51,740 bases of DNA, from contig DTUY01000296.1 in NCBI GenBank assembly GCA_012963885.1, positions 3,405 through 55,144 of the forward strand. Direction: 5' to 3'. Numbering within the stretch: the first letter of the stretch is position 1; each line of letters starts with the position of its first letter. The translations under genes were made by a program, and so were the position numbers. The notes beneath the pieces are model-generated. The model was not told where the DNA came from, ran no database searches, and saw only the letters and a program-made list of their open reading frames with translations. Positions 25,004 to 38,100 of the stretch are shown here, piece after piece. Source of the DNA: Candidatus Poribacteria bacterium. Lineage in GTDB: Bacteria; Poribacteria; WGA-4E; UBA9662.

Positions 25004-26041
25004 TTACGAGAGTTGCACCGCTTCATTAGATTCAGAAGATGCCATGGCGGCATCATAAACTCGCATAACTTCACGAACCTGTTTAGGTTTCACAATCAGT
25101 TCATCATTATCATTTATTACATTGGAAATGTTTTGATAATAAGCTTTCCAAGAACTTTTTACAGGTTCGACGATAAGATCCTCCACTTTACCATTAACTT
25201 CCGTTGAAACCTGTGCATAATTTTCAGGATTTTGCTCGGCTGCATCAATATTACCATTGATCATTGCTAGTTCTTGTGGATCAATCCCGTATTTGGCTAA
25301 CCCACCTAGGTTTCCCTGAATATACCATCTCGGTTTCGTTTTTTTCGCGAGATTGCCTATCTCAATTTGGTAGAGAACACCATTTTGAAACTTAATCAAT
25401 AGATTGGCGTAGTTTCCGATATCTGTTTCCCAGTGTTGATCATAATGAATATCGCAAAAAACTGTTTTGACAGGCGAATCAACAAGTTGCAGCGCTTGGT
25501 CGACAAAGTGCGCCGGCCAATCGAAAAGAATACCGCCACTCTGACTTTTAACGCCACGCCATCCACCAGGCGCACCATAACGCATAATAGCAACTTGAAA
25601 CAGATATGGCGAACCGAGCAGCCCGTCATCGATTATTTTTTTAACTGTTGTATAGTCCCAATCCCAACGGCGATTATGGAAGACACTAAAAAGGACGTCA
25701 TTTCGATTGCTAGCTTCAATCATTGCTTCAGCCTCAGCAGTATTCATACACATAATCTTGTCAGTAACAACGTGCTTGCCGTTATTCATTGCTTTGATTG
25801 CTAGCTCAGCATGAGTATCGTGTGGTGTTGCAAGTACTACCAAATCAACCTGATCGTTTGCAATTGCTTGATCAATTGTTTGGTAAATAACAGCATCAGG
25901 GTAATGTTCAGCCGCAGCGGCACGCCGCTCTGGATTTCTGGAGGCAATCGAGTACACATCCAGTCCATCCGCTAATCCAATCAGGTAGGCATGAAAACAT
26001 CGACCAGCGAAACCATATCCGATGACTGCTGCATTAGCCAT
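25004..26041 (-). CDS. Gfo/Idh/MocA family oxidoreductase
   Basis: From ATG 26041, chosen because AGGAG lies about 9 nt upstream, the protein has 345 residues. The Rossmann motif GYGFAGRCF (GxGxxG at residues 8-13) binds NAD(P). 'LVVLATPHDTHAELAIKAMN' and 'GKHVVTDKIMC' follow, where the usual catalytic EKP is replaced by DKI. The C-terminal alpha/beta domain starts near residue 125. These enzymes oxidise or reduce sugars, inositols and related polyols; the substrate is not deducible, and the DKI variant makes standard chemistry less certain. It lies 20 nt after the terminator of the giant gene. Confidence 0.9.
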   Translation of the reverse strand: MANAAVIGYGFAGRCFHAYLIGLADGLDVYSIASRNPERRAAAAEHYPDAVIYQTIDQAIANDQVDLVVLATPHDTHAELAIKAMNNGKHVVTDKIMCMNTAEAEAMIEASNRNDVLFSVFHNRRWDWDYTTVKKIIDDGLLGSPYLFQVAIMRYGAPGGWRGVKSQSGGILFDWPAHFVDQALQLVDSPVKTVFCDIHYDQHWETDIGNYANLLIKFQNGVLYQIEIGNLAKKTKPRWYIQGNLGGLAKYGIDPQELAMINGNIDAAEQNPENYAQVSTEVNGKVEDLIVEPVKSSWKAYYQNISNVINDNDELIVKPKQVREVMRVYDAAMASSESNEAVQLS

Positions 26042-26060
26042 AAAATTTCTCCTGTAACAA

Positions 26061-26102
26061 AAAAACTCCTCAAACCAAATTTTATCGGTTTGAGGAGTTT
26101 TT
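26061..26102 (-). terminator. Strong intrinsic terminator after the giant surface-protein gene
   Basis: A perfect 16-bp stem (26061-26076 with 26087-26102, core ACTCCTCAAACC / GGTTTGAGGAGT) with a 10-nt loop begins 35 nt after the giant gene's stop. On the minus strand it runs into TTTTTTT. T-runs on both sides mean it could work in both directions. Confidence 0.92.
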
Positions 26103-26137
26103 ATCAAGATTTAATTCAAACTGTACTCGTATTCAGA

Positions 26138-29100
26138 TTACTTTAAAATAATCATCTTCTTCGTTGCGTTAAACTTGCCAGCTTCAATTTCATAGAAGTA
26201 AATTCCACTGGCGACTTCTTCTCCGTACAGATTTCGCCCATTCCAGTAAGCTGCTTTGTGGCGGGAAATGTAGCTTCCCGCAGATTTGAAGCCTAGGTCA
26301 AGCTCACGAACTAACTTACCCGCCGCGTTGTAGATCCGGATTGTTACAGATTGATTCTCCTCCACATGATATGGAATCCATGTTTCCGGATTAAACGGGT
26401 TGGGATAATTCTGACCAAGTGCAAAGCTCAGGTCTGGATCAATAAGCTGGTTCAAATTATCTATCGACTTTATGCGAACCGGAATTAAACTTGCCTTGGA
26501 ATCAGAAAGTTTGAGGTTTTCTATGTGAATAGACTCCAGGGCACGATTAACATCCCCTTTCAGTTGGAAGGTGACAGTCGCCATTTTGCCTGTTGTACCC
26601 GCACTCTCGTTTGAACCACCAATCCCGACCGAAGCAACCTTTTCAACTTTGCCGTCCAATAACCGCGGTTCAATCCAGAAACTAGATCCTTTAAGAGCAT
26701 TACCTTCTTTAATACCGATAACATCAAGTAAATGCGGATCATACCTCAAATCAAATTGAAACCCTTTGAGTCGTTCATTTAATGCGACGTTGACAGACAA
26801 TATGACCTGTTTGAGTGAACTCGTCGCCTCAATAGTTTCGATAGACATTGAAACATCCGCACGAGGTTCGACAGATTTCATAACCGGCGCTGCTGCTGCA
26901 GAACCATACATTTCACCAAAATGCTTGGCCACGAGTGTTAGGTCTAGGATGTCGACAGTACCATTTCTGTCTATATCCGCGTAGGCATCGAAACTTTCAG
27001 CGCCGAAAGCGTTACTAACTTGGACTAGATCCAGAATATCAACAGCCTCATCTCTGTTGGTATCCCAAGGGTTCTCTCGTGCTGCCGATTCTACCAATCG
27101 ATACGTTTCAAAATGCCGTGTGGAAACAGTAAAGGTTTTTCGCTTCTTGTCGACCTTGTTGACTTCTCTAAGTTGCCACTTGCCATTGTCAAGAGCGTAA
27201 ACGCTTAAGCCATCTGGTGATTCAAATGATGGATAAGGAATAGTGACCTGAGCATTTTTAGCGAACTTTGATTTAAATGCGGAACCATCCTGAGAAACGG
27301 CAGTAAAACGATAGATGGTGCCTTCAATTGATCCGGCGAAATCTGGTACGTCGCTTTCCATTAGATTTTCGATTGATACTGCGGTATATATGGTCGAATC
27401 TTTTGAGATCGATTTGGAACGTGCTGTAATACGTGTCCCTTCAGCTATGATGGCGGTACCACCCTTCCGTGCCGATAAAATTGTCACGTTCAGATTTTCT
27501 GAAGGTGAAAGCGATTCAACTCCCGCAGCACTTATCGACGTTAGCGCGTAATAATACGTTATACCAACATCAACATTGGAATCGGTGAACTCTGTCCTAC
27601 GCAGTTTACTTTTTCGTCGTTTAGTGTTTTTCAATTCCGTAATTGGTTTTTCCGCACGATAGAGGTTATAGTACTTAGCGTCTGGATCAGGTGTCCAACC
27701 CACAACAATTTCAGTACCCGAGTAGGTCAAACCGCCTGATAAAGTAACTGGGGGAGCATCTGGTGGTTTGTTGTCCACAATAACCGTAGCTTTGTAGGGC
27801 TTGCTGATATTACCTGCTGCGTCAACTGCCGATAAAGACAACAGGTTTTTTCCCTCTTTTAAGGAGATCGTTTTAGTTATCGTGTTTTTATCTGTTGGGA
27901 GCACAACCGGTTCTTTATCATTCACCATAAGTGTAATTGATTCTGCCGACACTTTACTGTTGTCGCTAAACTGAATTTCCGCTTTGATCTTTGGTTGGTC
28001 AATTTGATCCTGTAAATTGACAAATTTGATCTTAGGTAGAGTTCGATCCAAAAATACAGTTTGTGCGGGTGAAGCCGGACTTTGTAGTTTCGCACGACTG
28101 CGCGTAAAAGAAGTAACCTTGTTAGTACCAGACTTAAGAAGGATACGATCAATTTCAAAATTCCCATCTTTATCAACGGGAACAATGCCCATCGACTTAT
28201 CGTTGACGAAGATTTCCACTTCAACTTTTTTGCCACTGTAATCAGCAATCTGACCACTCATAGGAATCTCTGGTGAATTTGTATAGATCTTATTTTTACC
28301 TCGATTGTTAATAACGATATCAAAAGCGGATGTGAGGCCTCTGCTCTGCGCTTGAGCCACAGATGCTTCTGCCACCAACTCACGGTTGCTAAAGCGATTT
28401 CCTCTACTTTTGCCATCCGTTTTCGGGTTTTCGAAAGGTATCCAAATATTTTTAGAGTCAAACGAACTTTGAGATGCGAGAACAACTAAACTTGCCGTTT
28501 TCGCCCCGCCTTTAATTTTTGTGTTTTTGCTTACTTTAGCAGTCGCTTCATAACGCTTAGATTTGGCCGGAACATTGTACAGTCTTTTTTGAATTTCACT
28601 GAAATCAAGCTTCACTAATTTGGGGGGGGTGATATCCGGCTCAATTTCAGCAAGCTGTGAAACAACATCCCATAAAACTCCAGGGGACATGCCTGCACCA
28701 AATCCACCATCATCGCCACTTGCCCAGGCAGGCCGCTTCTTACTACTGATTGTGGTGTCAAGACTAGAGAAATCGAGGAAAACAGCAGTAATGTTTTCGC
28801 TAGCATTGAAGTTAACTGTAAATTCTTGGCCTGCGACAATTTTCCTCTCGGAAATCCTGACGTTGCTAATCCTTAAATCGGCCATTTCTGCTGGCTTGCC
28901 ACCTAAGTTTATCGCGGGTGAAAGCGGTGGGGTAAGTGAAACACCAAAATTGAAATCAAATGAAGTTGCATTGCTGAAACTATCACTAACGGTAATGCTC
29001 AAGGTGTTTAAACCAACAGCTAAGTCTAATGGTTCATTTAGTGCCTGTAAATCGAGCGGATCTTCCAGAGCAGCAAACTCCATTGAGTCATCCAGTGCAC

Positions 29101-32100
29101 CTAAATCCATAGGTTCCGCTAAAGCTCCAGCATCCAATGGGTCCTCCAGCGCTCCGAGTTCTAATGGATCCTCCAACGCACCCAATTCCAGTGGATCCTC
29201 TAACGCGCCCAATTCCAGCTGAAGCCGACCATAGAGAACGACACAACCAGTTCCACGGTCGTAACGGTGCGGGCTACCTTCCCCAAACAGATCATTAGAA
29301 ACAACTCCATTAATTTCAACCGCCATGTTTTTAAAATCGATACCACCATCGGCATCCAAGACCTGAAAATCAATAGCCAGCATACTGGTTGTGCTTACCT
29401 CGTCCCCCGGTTGAGGGAAGTTGGGAACAATTTTAGGCGGCGTTTCGTCCGCAGCAGCCGTATCAACTGCAAACTGAACTTGGCCCTCACTAACGTTTCC
29501 CGCAATATCTTCTGCTCCGACAGTTGCCGTATAGCTGCCATTAGCGAGTGGACCATCCGGTTTAGCTCTATATTGCCCAATAATCGCATCAAAATCCTGT
29601 GTTACAGGCACTTCAGTACCATCTGCAGACACGATACTTATGCTGACAGAACTGAGATCTTTCGCTTGGACAACCGCCTTTACCTCAGGTTGATTATTAG
29701 ATAAAACAGTTCCAGTTTCAGGCAAGATCACACTAATCTCTGGTGGAGTATAATCAACAACAAAATCACCGGAATCAAAAGTCGTTGTATTCCCTGCAGC
29801 GTCGCTGGCAATCACCCGGAAAAAATGCGTTCCTTCCACCAATTCTGTTAACTCATTCGAGTTCTCTGATGGTATATAGGCTAGATGTTCACCATCATAT
29901 GTAAACTCAAAGAGTTCCACATTCCCATCAAGGATTAACTGCAAGGTTGACTCATTAATACCCGTACCTCCCGGATTATCAGTAAGTTCAACAGACATTT
30001 TGATCACCTTGGATTTAATTCTACTTCCGGGAACCGGCTGAGGGTTTCCAATTATCGGTGGGCGTACATCCGCAATCAATAGCAACATTTCGGATGGATT
30101 ACTGACGTTGCCAGCGATATCTGTGGCAACCATTGTAATCCAATTCTGACCTTCTGCTAATATAACTTTTGGTTGAACGAAGGTACCATCTTCACCAGCA
30201 ACAAGCGTTGTTGTCGGTTTTTCATTTACAATAATTCTAATTGTAGTAAAAGGTTCCGCCTTACCTTCAAGATCGACCAGACGCTTGTTAAGCGGCGATA
30301 GAATGGGATTTAAGGTTGGAACTTCGGCTGATGTATCAACAACAAACTTGGAGTTAGTAATTTTCTCGTTACCGGATTTGTCTTTAGCATAGAGTGTCAG
30401 TACATGCACTCCGTCAGATAATTTCTTGGGTGTGAAGGAAAGCATGCCAATATCAGCATCGGTCGGAATTTCCGCTTCATCTCCTTGGAGCGTTTCCAAT
30501 CTAGCTTGAAAGACCTTTGAACTAACGATGCTACCATCAAGACGAATCTGCACTTCGGCCAGACCGCTACCAATATCGTAAGCTGAACCCATTAAGGCAA
30601 ATTCAGGCCGGCTCAAATCTGTTGTGTTAAGTGAACTGCCAGATTTAGGGCTAATCCCTGATATCACTGGTGGGTCAGTATCAGGAAGATCATCCTCAAC
30701 TTCAAAGGTTGATTCAATTTCAACGTTATTCCCAAACTTGTCAGCAGCCTTAACTCGGATTTTCGGTTTTGCTCCATTAGCAAAAGATTTATTGATTGCA
30801 CAAGCGAGTTGACCGGAAAACGGATCATAAGTTATTTTTTGCAATTTGTCATTGATATAAAGCTGCACTGACTTGGAATTGATGCCGATTACATTAGAGG
30901 AAACAATTGTTGAATCCTTGACAATCGCACGGATTTCAAGAACATCACCGACAGTTGATCCATCCGCGGGTTCAAGTGATTCAATTTGTGGTGGTAACGT
31001 ATCCAGAACAAAGAATCTGGGAGCAGAGGGTGAACCTTTAAGTCCAAGAGAATTGACTACGACTAAAGTTACTTCGTTCTTCCCTTCAGCAAGTGGAACG
31101 TTTGTCACAAAATTCCCGCTTGTTTCATCTATATTTGCACGGGCAACAATATCACCATTAACATAAACCTCTACACTTCCCCCTCCAGGAAGCTGTATCA
31201 TATCAAGAGTGCCATCAATAGTTGTTGGTGACTCTGACACATACTCAAAACCATCAGTTTCCCCACCCTCTTGTAAACGATTAAGATTTGGCACGGTAAC
31301 TGCGATCGGAGGTTTACCGATTACTTGAAAACTCCGTGTCTCATTTTGGGTATTACCTCTAATATCAATCACCTGCACACTAAGGGTATAGCGTCCAGAG
31401 ACTAGATCAGCAACTGGATAAGTAGTAATTATAACGGAATTAATATCGTTGCTGGATTTGGACAATCGGTTAAGTGCAATTGGCTGAGCATCGACATCGC
31501 TTAAGACGACGGAGACAAAATCAGCACTCTCGATATTAAAGCCGCTTTCATTGTCAACCAGCTTAACCTTCAGTTCAAGTCTCTGATCAGCTGTCAACAT
31601 CCCTTCGCTTAATAGTGAAACAAACGTAATCTGGGGAGGGTTCACATCAGGTGAACGAGCATCAACCATAAATTGAAGTGTATTTTCGGCTCTTAACCCA
31701 GCAAGATCACGGGCGACAACTCTTGCAGTATAGGTAACACCCGTGATTAAATTTCGTCCTTCCAATGGAACAATAACGTCTGATATAGAACGCGCACCGC
31801 TCGCATTACGACGACTGTCTCCACCATCCAGTGCTACTGATGTAGTTCCTTCAAGAAGGTAAAGATCAATAAAAGCAATTCCTCCAGCATCTGTAACTCT
31901 AACTGGGACCGGAGGTCGAACATTTGAGGTTTTGTGAACCGTCTGCATTCGGTTGGGTGAACCTGGTGGATTGCTTACTTCACCCAAAACGAGATCAATT
32001 TGAGGCGGGGTATTATCAATTATTAACGGAATCGCATTAGCTTGTCGACTGGTGTTCCCTGATTCATCAATGGCTACTCCTCCAATTTGGTACGAACCGT

Positions 32101-35100
32101 CTGGTAAATCGCTGATTTCCTGACTGAATTTCCCTTTTGTATCAGCTTCAGCGGTCACTTGCAGCCCAATTGCCCCTTGAACAGCAATTTCAACTTTTGC
32201 CTTTGGCTCAGTCTCACCCGAAATTGTAACTTTATTTGCAGACACAATAGCTGGCTCAAGCGAATTAAACTTAGGGGGTTCTGGCGGAGTTCGATCAACA
32301 ACTATTATTTTGGCCGTTGCTGTCGAGGTATTGCCAGCCGGATCTTTAATTCTCAGGCTAACATCACCGGATCTGTCCGCCATAAACCTGATGCTTCTTC
32401 CTGTATAAGTCGATTCATCGAAATTGACGCCATCAGTTTCGTCAACGTCCCAAGCAAATCCGGTAACTCGACCACTGTTATCAGTTGAGGCACTGGCGTT
32501 CAGTTCAACCTCCGATCCCTGTCGTACTGTTACTTCAGTCGGCTCAATTGAGGCTTGGGGTGGAGTCCTATCAACCACACGCAAGGTAAATTCTGAATCC
32601 TTTGGCAATCTGGCAACATTACCGGCACGGTCAGTTGCTTCAATGTAGTACGGAAAATCAAGTCCTTGCTCGAGGGCACTAGCATCAATACCGGTAATTC
32701 CTGCGGCTCGCATCAGATCCAATGGGTTTTCCGGCACATCAACCTGAGCCTCGAAAAAGTCACCAGAGCGAGAAGCTAGACTTTCTTTCCCAACCAAAAC
32801 CACTTTGACCTGATCAATTTTATCATTATCGGTAACGGTAGCTTTCATCGCTACAATTTCTCCAGTACCAACGCTAATATCGCCTAAACCATTCGCTGCT
32901 GATTGAATTAAGCGACCAGCATGGATATCGTGAATCTCTGGTAGAACGTTATCAATCAAAACTGGTCCAATTGTCACACCATTCTTATTCTTGAGTTCAT
33001 CAAACACTTCAACACGAATTTCGTATTTCGTGATTGCAGTTCCATAACCAGCTGTATCCCATTCATAAAACACGTTTCCTGTCTCCTGATTTAACTTCTC
33101 TCCAATAGAAGAGAATGACGCTCCTTCAGCCACTTGGAAACTAGCTGTAACAGGCCTTTCAGACTTAAGCTGGAATTGAATCGTGACTACACCTCTACTA
33201 CCAATAACCTCGAGCTCACGAATAATAGGACCCGTGTTGGAAACCACTACAAGCTTTGTTGTAACCTCTGTTTCGTACTTTTCATTTGTGTTTGTTTCTT
33301 GAACGGTAAAGGTCAATTTATATTCTTTGCCTTTTTGTCCCAATGGCGCCGTCCATGAAAACTTACCAATACCAGGCTCAGAACCAACAAATTCTCCAAT
33401 GGATTCGTTACTAATCGTTATAAGAATATCATCGCCGTTAGGGTCTCCATATTTAATATTCAAAGGAGGAGTCAATTCCTCACCTTCAACGACATTAATA
33501 ACTGGTGGGATTTCATCAATAACAGGTTTTAAGTTTAAGGCAGCAATATTCAATTGGACATCCGTTTCACCTTTCGCATTTTCCCTGTCAAAAACACGGA
33601 TAGTAAAATCGTGTTTACCCGCATCCCCTGTTTTTGTCTTGATCAAAAGTGTTGATCCTGCAATCTTCGCCTCTCCCTGTGGTATTTGTCCTTTCAACTC
33701 GAAGCGCAAAGGCTCAGCAGAGTCATCCGGATCTGATGCCAGAACCGGGTCTTCAGGTGATAATGCCACAAGTGGAACCGTTAAAGTATCACCTTCAATA
33801 ATCTGTGCAGGCACTCGGATAGGATTAACGAACTCTGGTGGGCGATTGACGTTATCAACCAAAATTTGAACTGCTTCTTTTGTTGCCGCTTGGGAATTGT
33901 CAGTTGCGACTATCAAGACTTGATATCCTTTTGCCCTTGCTGAACCAAGATCCGTCTGCCACCTAAAAGTTCCACTACCACTACCATTATCAATTAACTC
34001 AGCATTTTTTGGAGCATTTTCAAGCGTGAGTGTAATCTTTTCATCTGGATTAACCCCAAAGTCCAAGTCAGTAAAAGTAACAGAAAATTGAATAACTGCT
34101 CCCTCCTGTGCAGACTGAGCAGCAAGTTCGCCAACTAATATGGGAGGTTGGTTTGTGTTAAGCACGTTAATTTTGAATATGTGCTTGTTTTGTCCCAGCT
34201 TAATAGTTGCCTTAGGATCAAGGGCATTAATGGTAACTGCGAACGGTGCACCTCCTGCAATATCGTAGTCTGGTATCCAACTGATTTTGGCTACCCCCGG
34301 ACTAATCCCTTTCAACTCTGCTCCGAGTGGAAGCCCTTCTGGTCTAAAGCTAATTGTGTCGCCGTCGATATCCAAGGCCTGAAGTCTTATGGTTAACAAT
34401 TGACCTTCCTGAACCTGTTGATCAGCAATTGGATCCATCTTTGGAATAATGTTTCGATCCTGAACACGAATACGAATTGTTTTCTGATCAGAAAGCGGTA
34501 GATTCTTGTCGCTACGGACTTCCTTTACACCAAGCAACACAGTCCAAATCCGAGCACCGTCTGGACCATCACCATCTTTCAACGTTGGCTCCCAGAAAAA
34601 TTCACCGGTATTCTGATCAAACACTGCATTAGTCGGTAACCCTTCAGCCTCAAAAACTAGTGGATCGTCCTCACCATCTTCAGCCCTCAACTGAATTTTG
34701 AGCAGGTAATCTTCTGAACCATCAATATCTTGTAAACGGTTTTCCGCTTCACCAGTAGAATGACGCACGGATTCACGGATGTTATAGACATCTTTTTCCA
34801 GCAACAAAGTTGGGGGAGTATTTATCTTTCCTACACCGATAGTAAACGCAGCTTGTGCTGAAAGTTGATTGATTTTATCATCGTCCTTCACCGTAATAAT
34901 GAACTTGACGCGTTGATCGATATCTTCCTCCAGATTCAAAGCCCATCGCAAAATAGCATCGACCGAAGTTCCTTCTTTGCCTTCCTGCAATGCAATCACA
35001 TTTTTAACCTCTGGAACTGTCCCTCTACTGCCAATGCGAATAATGTTAAAGTCAAAAACTTCATTTGGGTCAGGATCTGTTACCTTGATATTAAACTCAG

Positions 35101-38100
35101 CAACTGGTGTCTCATTAGGATCAACATGTATGCTGGTAAGCCCCTGAAAGGCAGGCATCCGATTTATCTGAAAAATCTCAAGCTGAAACTTGAGTGGTTC
35201 TGGATTGCCACTAACGAAAATCCCAATATCGTGTGTGCCGACAAATGTCGATTTGGGGAACCAACTGAAGTTCAGCCCACCAAGAATAGAACGTAATTGA
35301 TATCCAGCATCAGTTGGTAATCCAGTCAATGTGTACTTAAGAACTTTACCCTCTGGGTTCTTAACCGAGATTGGCACTTCTATCCGCTTGCCTGTTCCAT
35401 GGGTAAATTTGAGATTGTCGGCTGGAAGTGACATATTCCCAAGTTGCGTAAATTGTGGAGGGTCGAACACTGAGAGAATTTCAATTCCAACCTTCTTCCA
35501 CGCTTCAGCACTATCAGTTCTGGCAACCCCCGTTTCAGGATCAATATCAATTACTTTTAGGCTAAAAGCGTCTACACCAAAGTAATTGAGTGGAGGTGTA
35601 TAAGTCAGTTTCAAGATATCGCCAGCTTGCAACTTATCTGGAATATTACCGGAAATCTCACCTTTGATAGGATTGGTAAACTGACTGACCATTAAGGAAT
35701 CTCCATCTGGATCAACCACCTTCAATTGGATTTCAACAGCTACATCCTCATCTGTAATGATGGTATCGCTATCAATTTCAATTCGCGGCAAATCGTTAAC
35801 AGGTTCAACAAGGATTTTCACTGTGGCTGAAACAGGACTGCCTTTCCCATCACTTACCATGTAGGTAAAACTGTCAGGTGAAGTTGTATCATTAAAGTAA
35901 TCTGGATTGGGTGTATAAACTGGTAAGCCCTCTGAACCAATCTCCACCTTTCCGTTCTCTGCTGACTTGACAGAGATAACAGTTAAATTGTCACCATCAA
36001 CATCCTTTTGATTTCTGAAAACATTAATCTCGAACCCTTTGGTATCTTCCGGCAGGATAACAATTTCATCGTTGATAATATCAACACCGGGTATCGGTTG
36101 ATCATTGACAGGATTGATAACAATTTCAACATTGGCACCAGATGTTATGCCTTTATCATCTGCGACCAGATAGGTAAAAGAGTCTGTGCCAAAGAAGTTT
36201 TCTTCCGGTGTATATTCATACGTTCCATCACCTTTGTCGATAATTTCGATACCGCGTCCGCTCTTTGAAGAAATGGATTGGAGTTTAAGTTCCGCTTTTT
36301 CGGCATCTCGGTCGTTTTTAGTTAAGTCGTCCACGATGATAATTAGCAGTTGATCTTCATCAGTTTCAAGGACATCATCTTCAACAATCGGTGGATCATT
36401 AATCGGTTTAACGTCAACGGTTACTGTTGCTGAATCGCTTAGACCACCTTTCCCATCGCTAATTTTGTAGGTAAAACTATCAGGTGAAGTTGTATCATTA
36501 AAATAATCTGAATTGGGTGTATATAATAAGGTGCCATCTTCTTGGATCTTGACTATACCGTGTTTTGGTTGTGTTGTACTGACGACTTTAAGTGGATCAC
36601 CATCCTCATCTGAATCATTAACAAGTACAGGAATTTCGACAGGTTGATCCTCGTCGGTTACTTGGTGGTCATCGGCCACCTGAGGTTCCGCATTTTTAGG
36701 TTCTTTGACGGCAACAATTATTTCATCCTTAGCCTTTCCGCCATTGGCGTCCTCAACCTCCAATACAATAATAATTTCACCCGATACTTCAGGTACAAAT
36801 TCAACCTGTTTACCTGTCTTCTCGAAGTTAATATTTTTATCTTTGGCGTACCACTTATATTTTAATTTTTCTTTCTCAAAGAAATCGTCAGCATCAGCTT
36901 CTAAAATAATGGTTCCATCAACTTCACCGGAATATGGTCCTTCAATAAAAGCCAATATTGTGGGTGGTGTGTTTTCAACGGTGACATTCACCTCTGCATC
37001 CACAGATTCACCCGCATTATCTGTAACTTTCAATGTAGCTGTTGATGCCCCAACAGTTTTTAGGTCAAATGTAACAATTTCACCTTCTTTAGTTTCCCCA
37101 TTGAATTCCCATTGGTAAATAAGCGGATCACCACCTGGATCTGTAGATTGCGACGCATCGAATTTGATTTCCCCTCCTTCTTTTCCCGTATAGGGACCGC
37201 CTGGGTTTGCAACGGGTTCTGCGTTATTTACTGTCACTTGAAGCACTTCACTCTTGGCTTCTTCTAAATCTGCATCAGTGACAGTTACTGTTACATTATA
37301 AACTTTATCTGCTTTATATATATGGCTGATGCTATCTAAATTCCGACCATTTTTTGTCTCACCATCATCGAAATCCCATTGATAAAAAAGTTCTTCCTTA
37401 TTTGCAGTTGCCTGAAATACAAATTCATCTCCTTCGTAACCTTCTGTTGTACCAATTGGCCGATCAACTTCGGGAGGGAGATTTTTAACATTAACCACAA
37501 ATTCATGAACCGATTCCCCTCCATCTTTGTCTGTGACCGTTACGCTAGCGTTAAACTCGCCCTTGTCCTCATACTTATGGCTTGACTTACTTTCTTCACC
37601 TGAAAATTTCTCTGGTGTTCCATCCCCAAAATTCCATCTATAAGACAGGGTATCTTCTTCGCCTGAGTCTTTGGCCTCGACAGAAAATTCAATCTCTGAT
37701 TTTTGAAAAGCTTCAACATCCTCTTGATCCTTAATGAATTCAGGTACTGCATTTCTAATGTTGATTGTTGCTGTACGGGTGACTGAAGCACCATCAACGT
37801 CTCTGACAGTCAGTATCAACTGGTAGCGACCATCATCAACATAGATGTGCGTTACCGACGTAATGTCTATACCCACATCCTGTTCACTACCGTCACCGAA
37901 GTCCCAGATATACGTCAACTCACTGAGATCAGAGGCAACAGCGTTGAATTCTATTTCTTGGCCTTCATCCGCAGTCTGATTGGTGGGTGGTTGAATGATT
38001 TCCGGATCTATGTTGAATATTGTGGCTTGTACAGTTTCTTTTACCTCACCACCATCTTTGTCTCGAACCGTACAAGTAACATTGAAATTACCGCTACCAA

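Noticed and set aside
29021..29218. Regular 27-bp repeats as a CRISPR array
   Set aside because: The repeats are directly adjacent without spacers, vary codon by codon and stay in frame within the giant gene.
28620..29222. A 200-codon + strand open frame opposite the giant gene
   Set aside because: It is rich in Ser/Asn/Gly low-complexity text produced by the complement of the 27-bp repeat, and has no ribosome site or family; it is a shadow.
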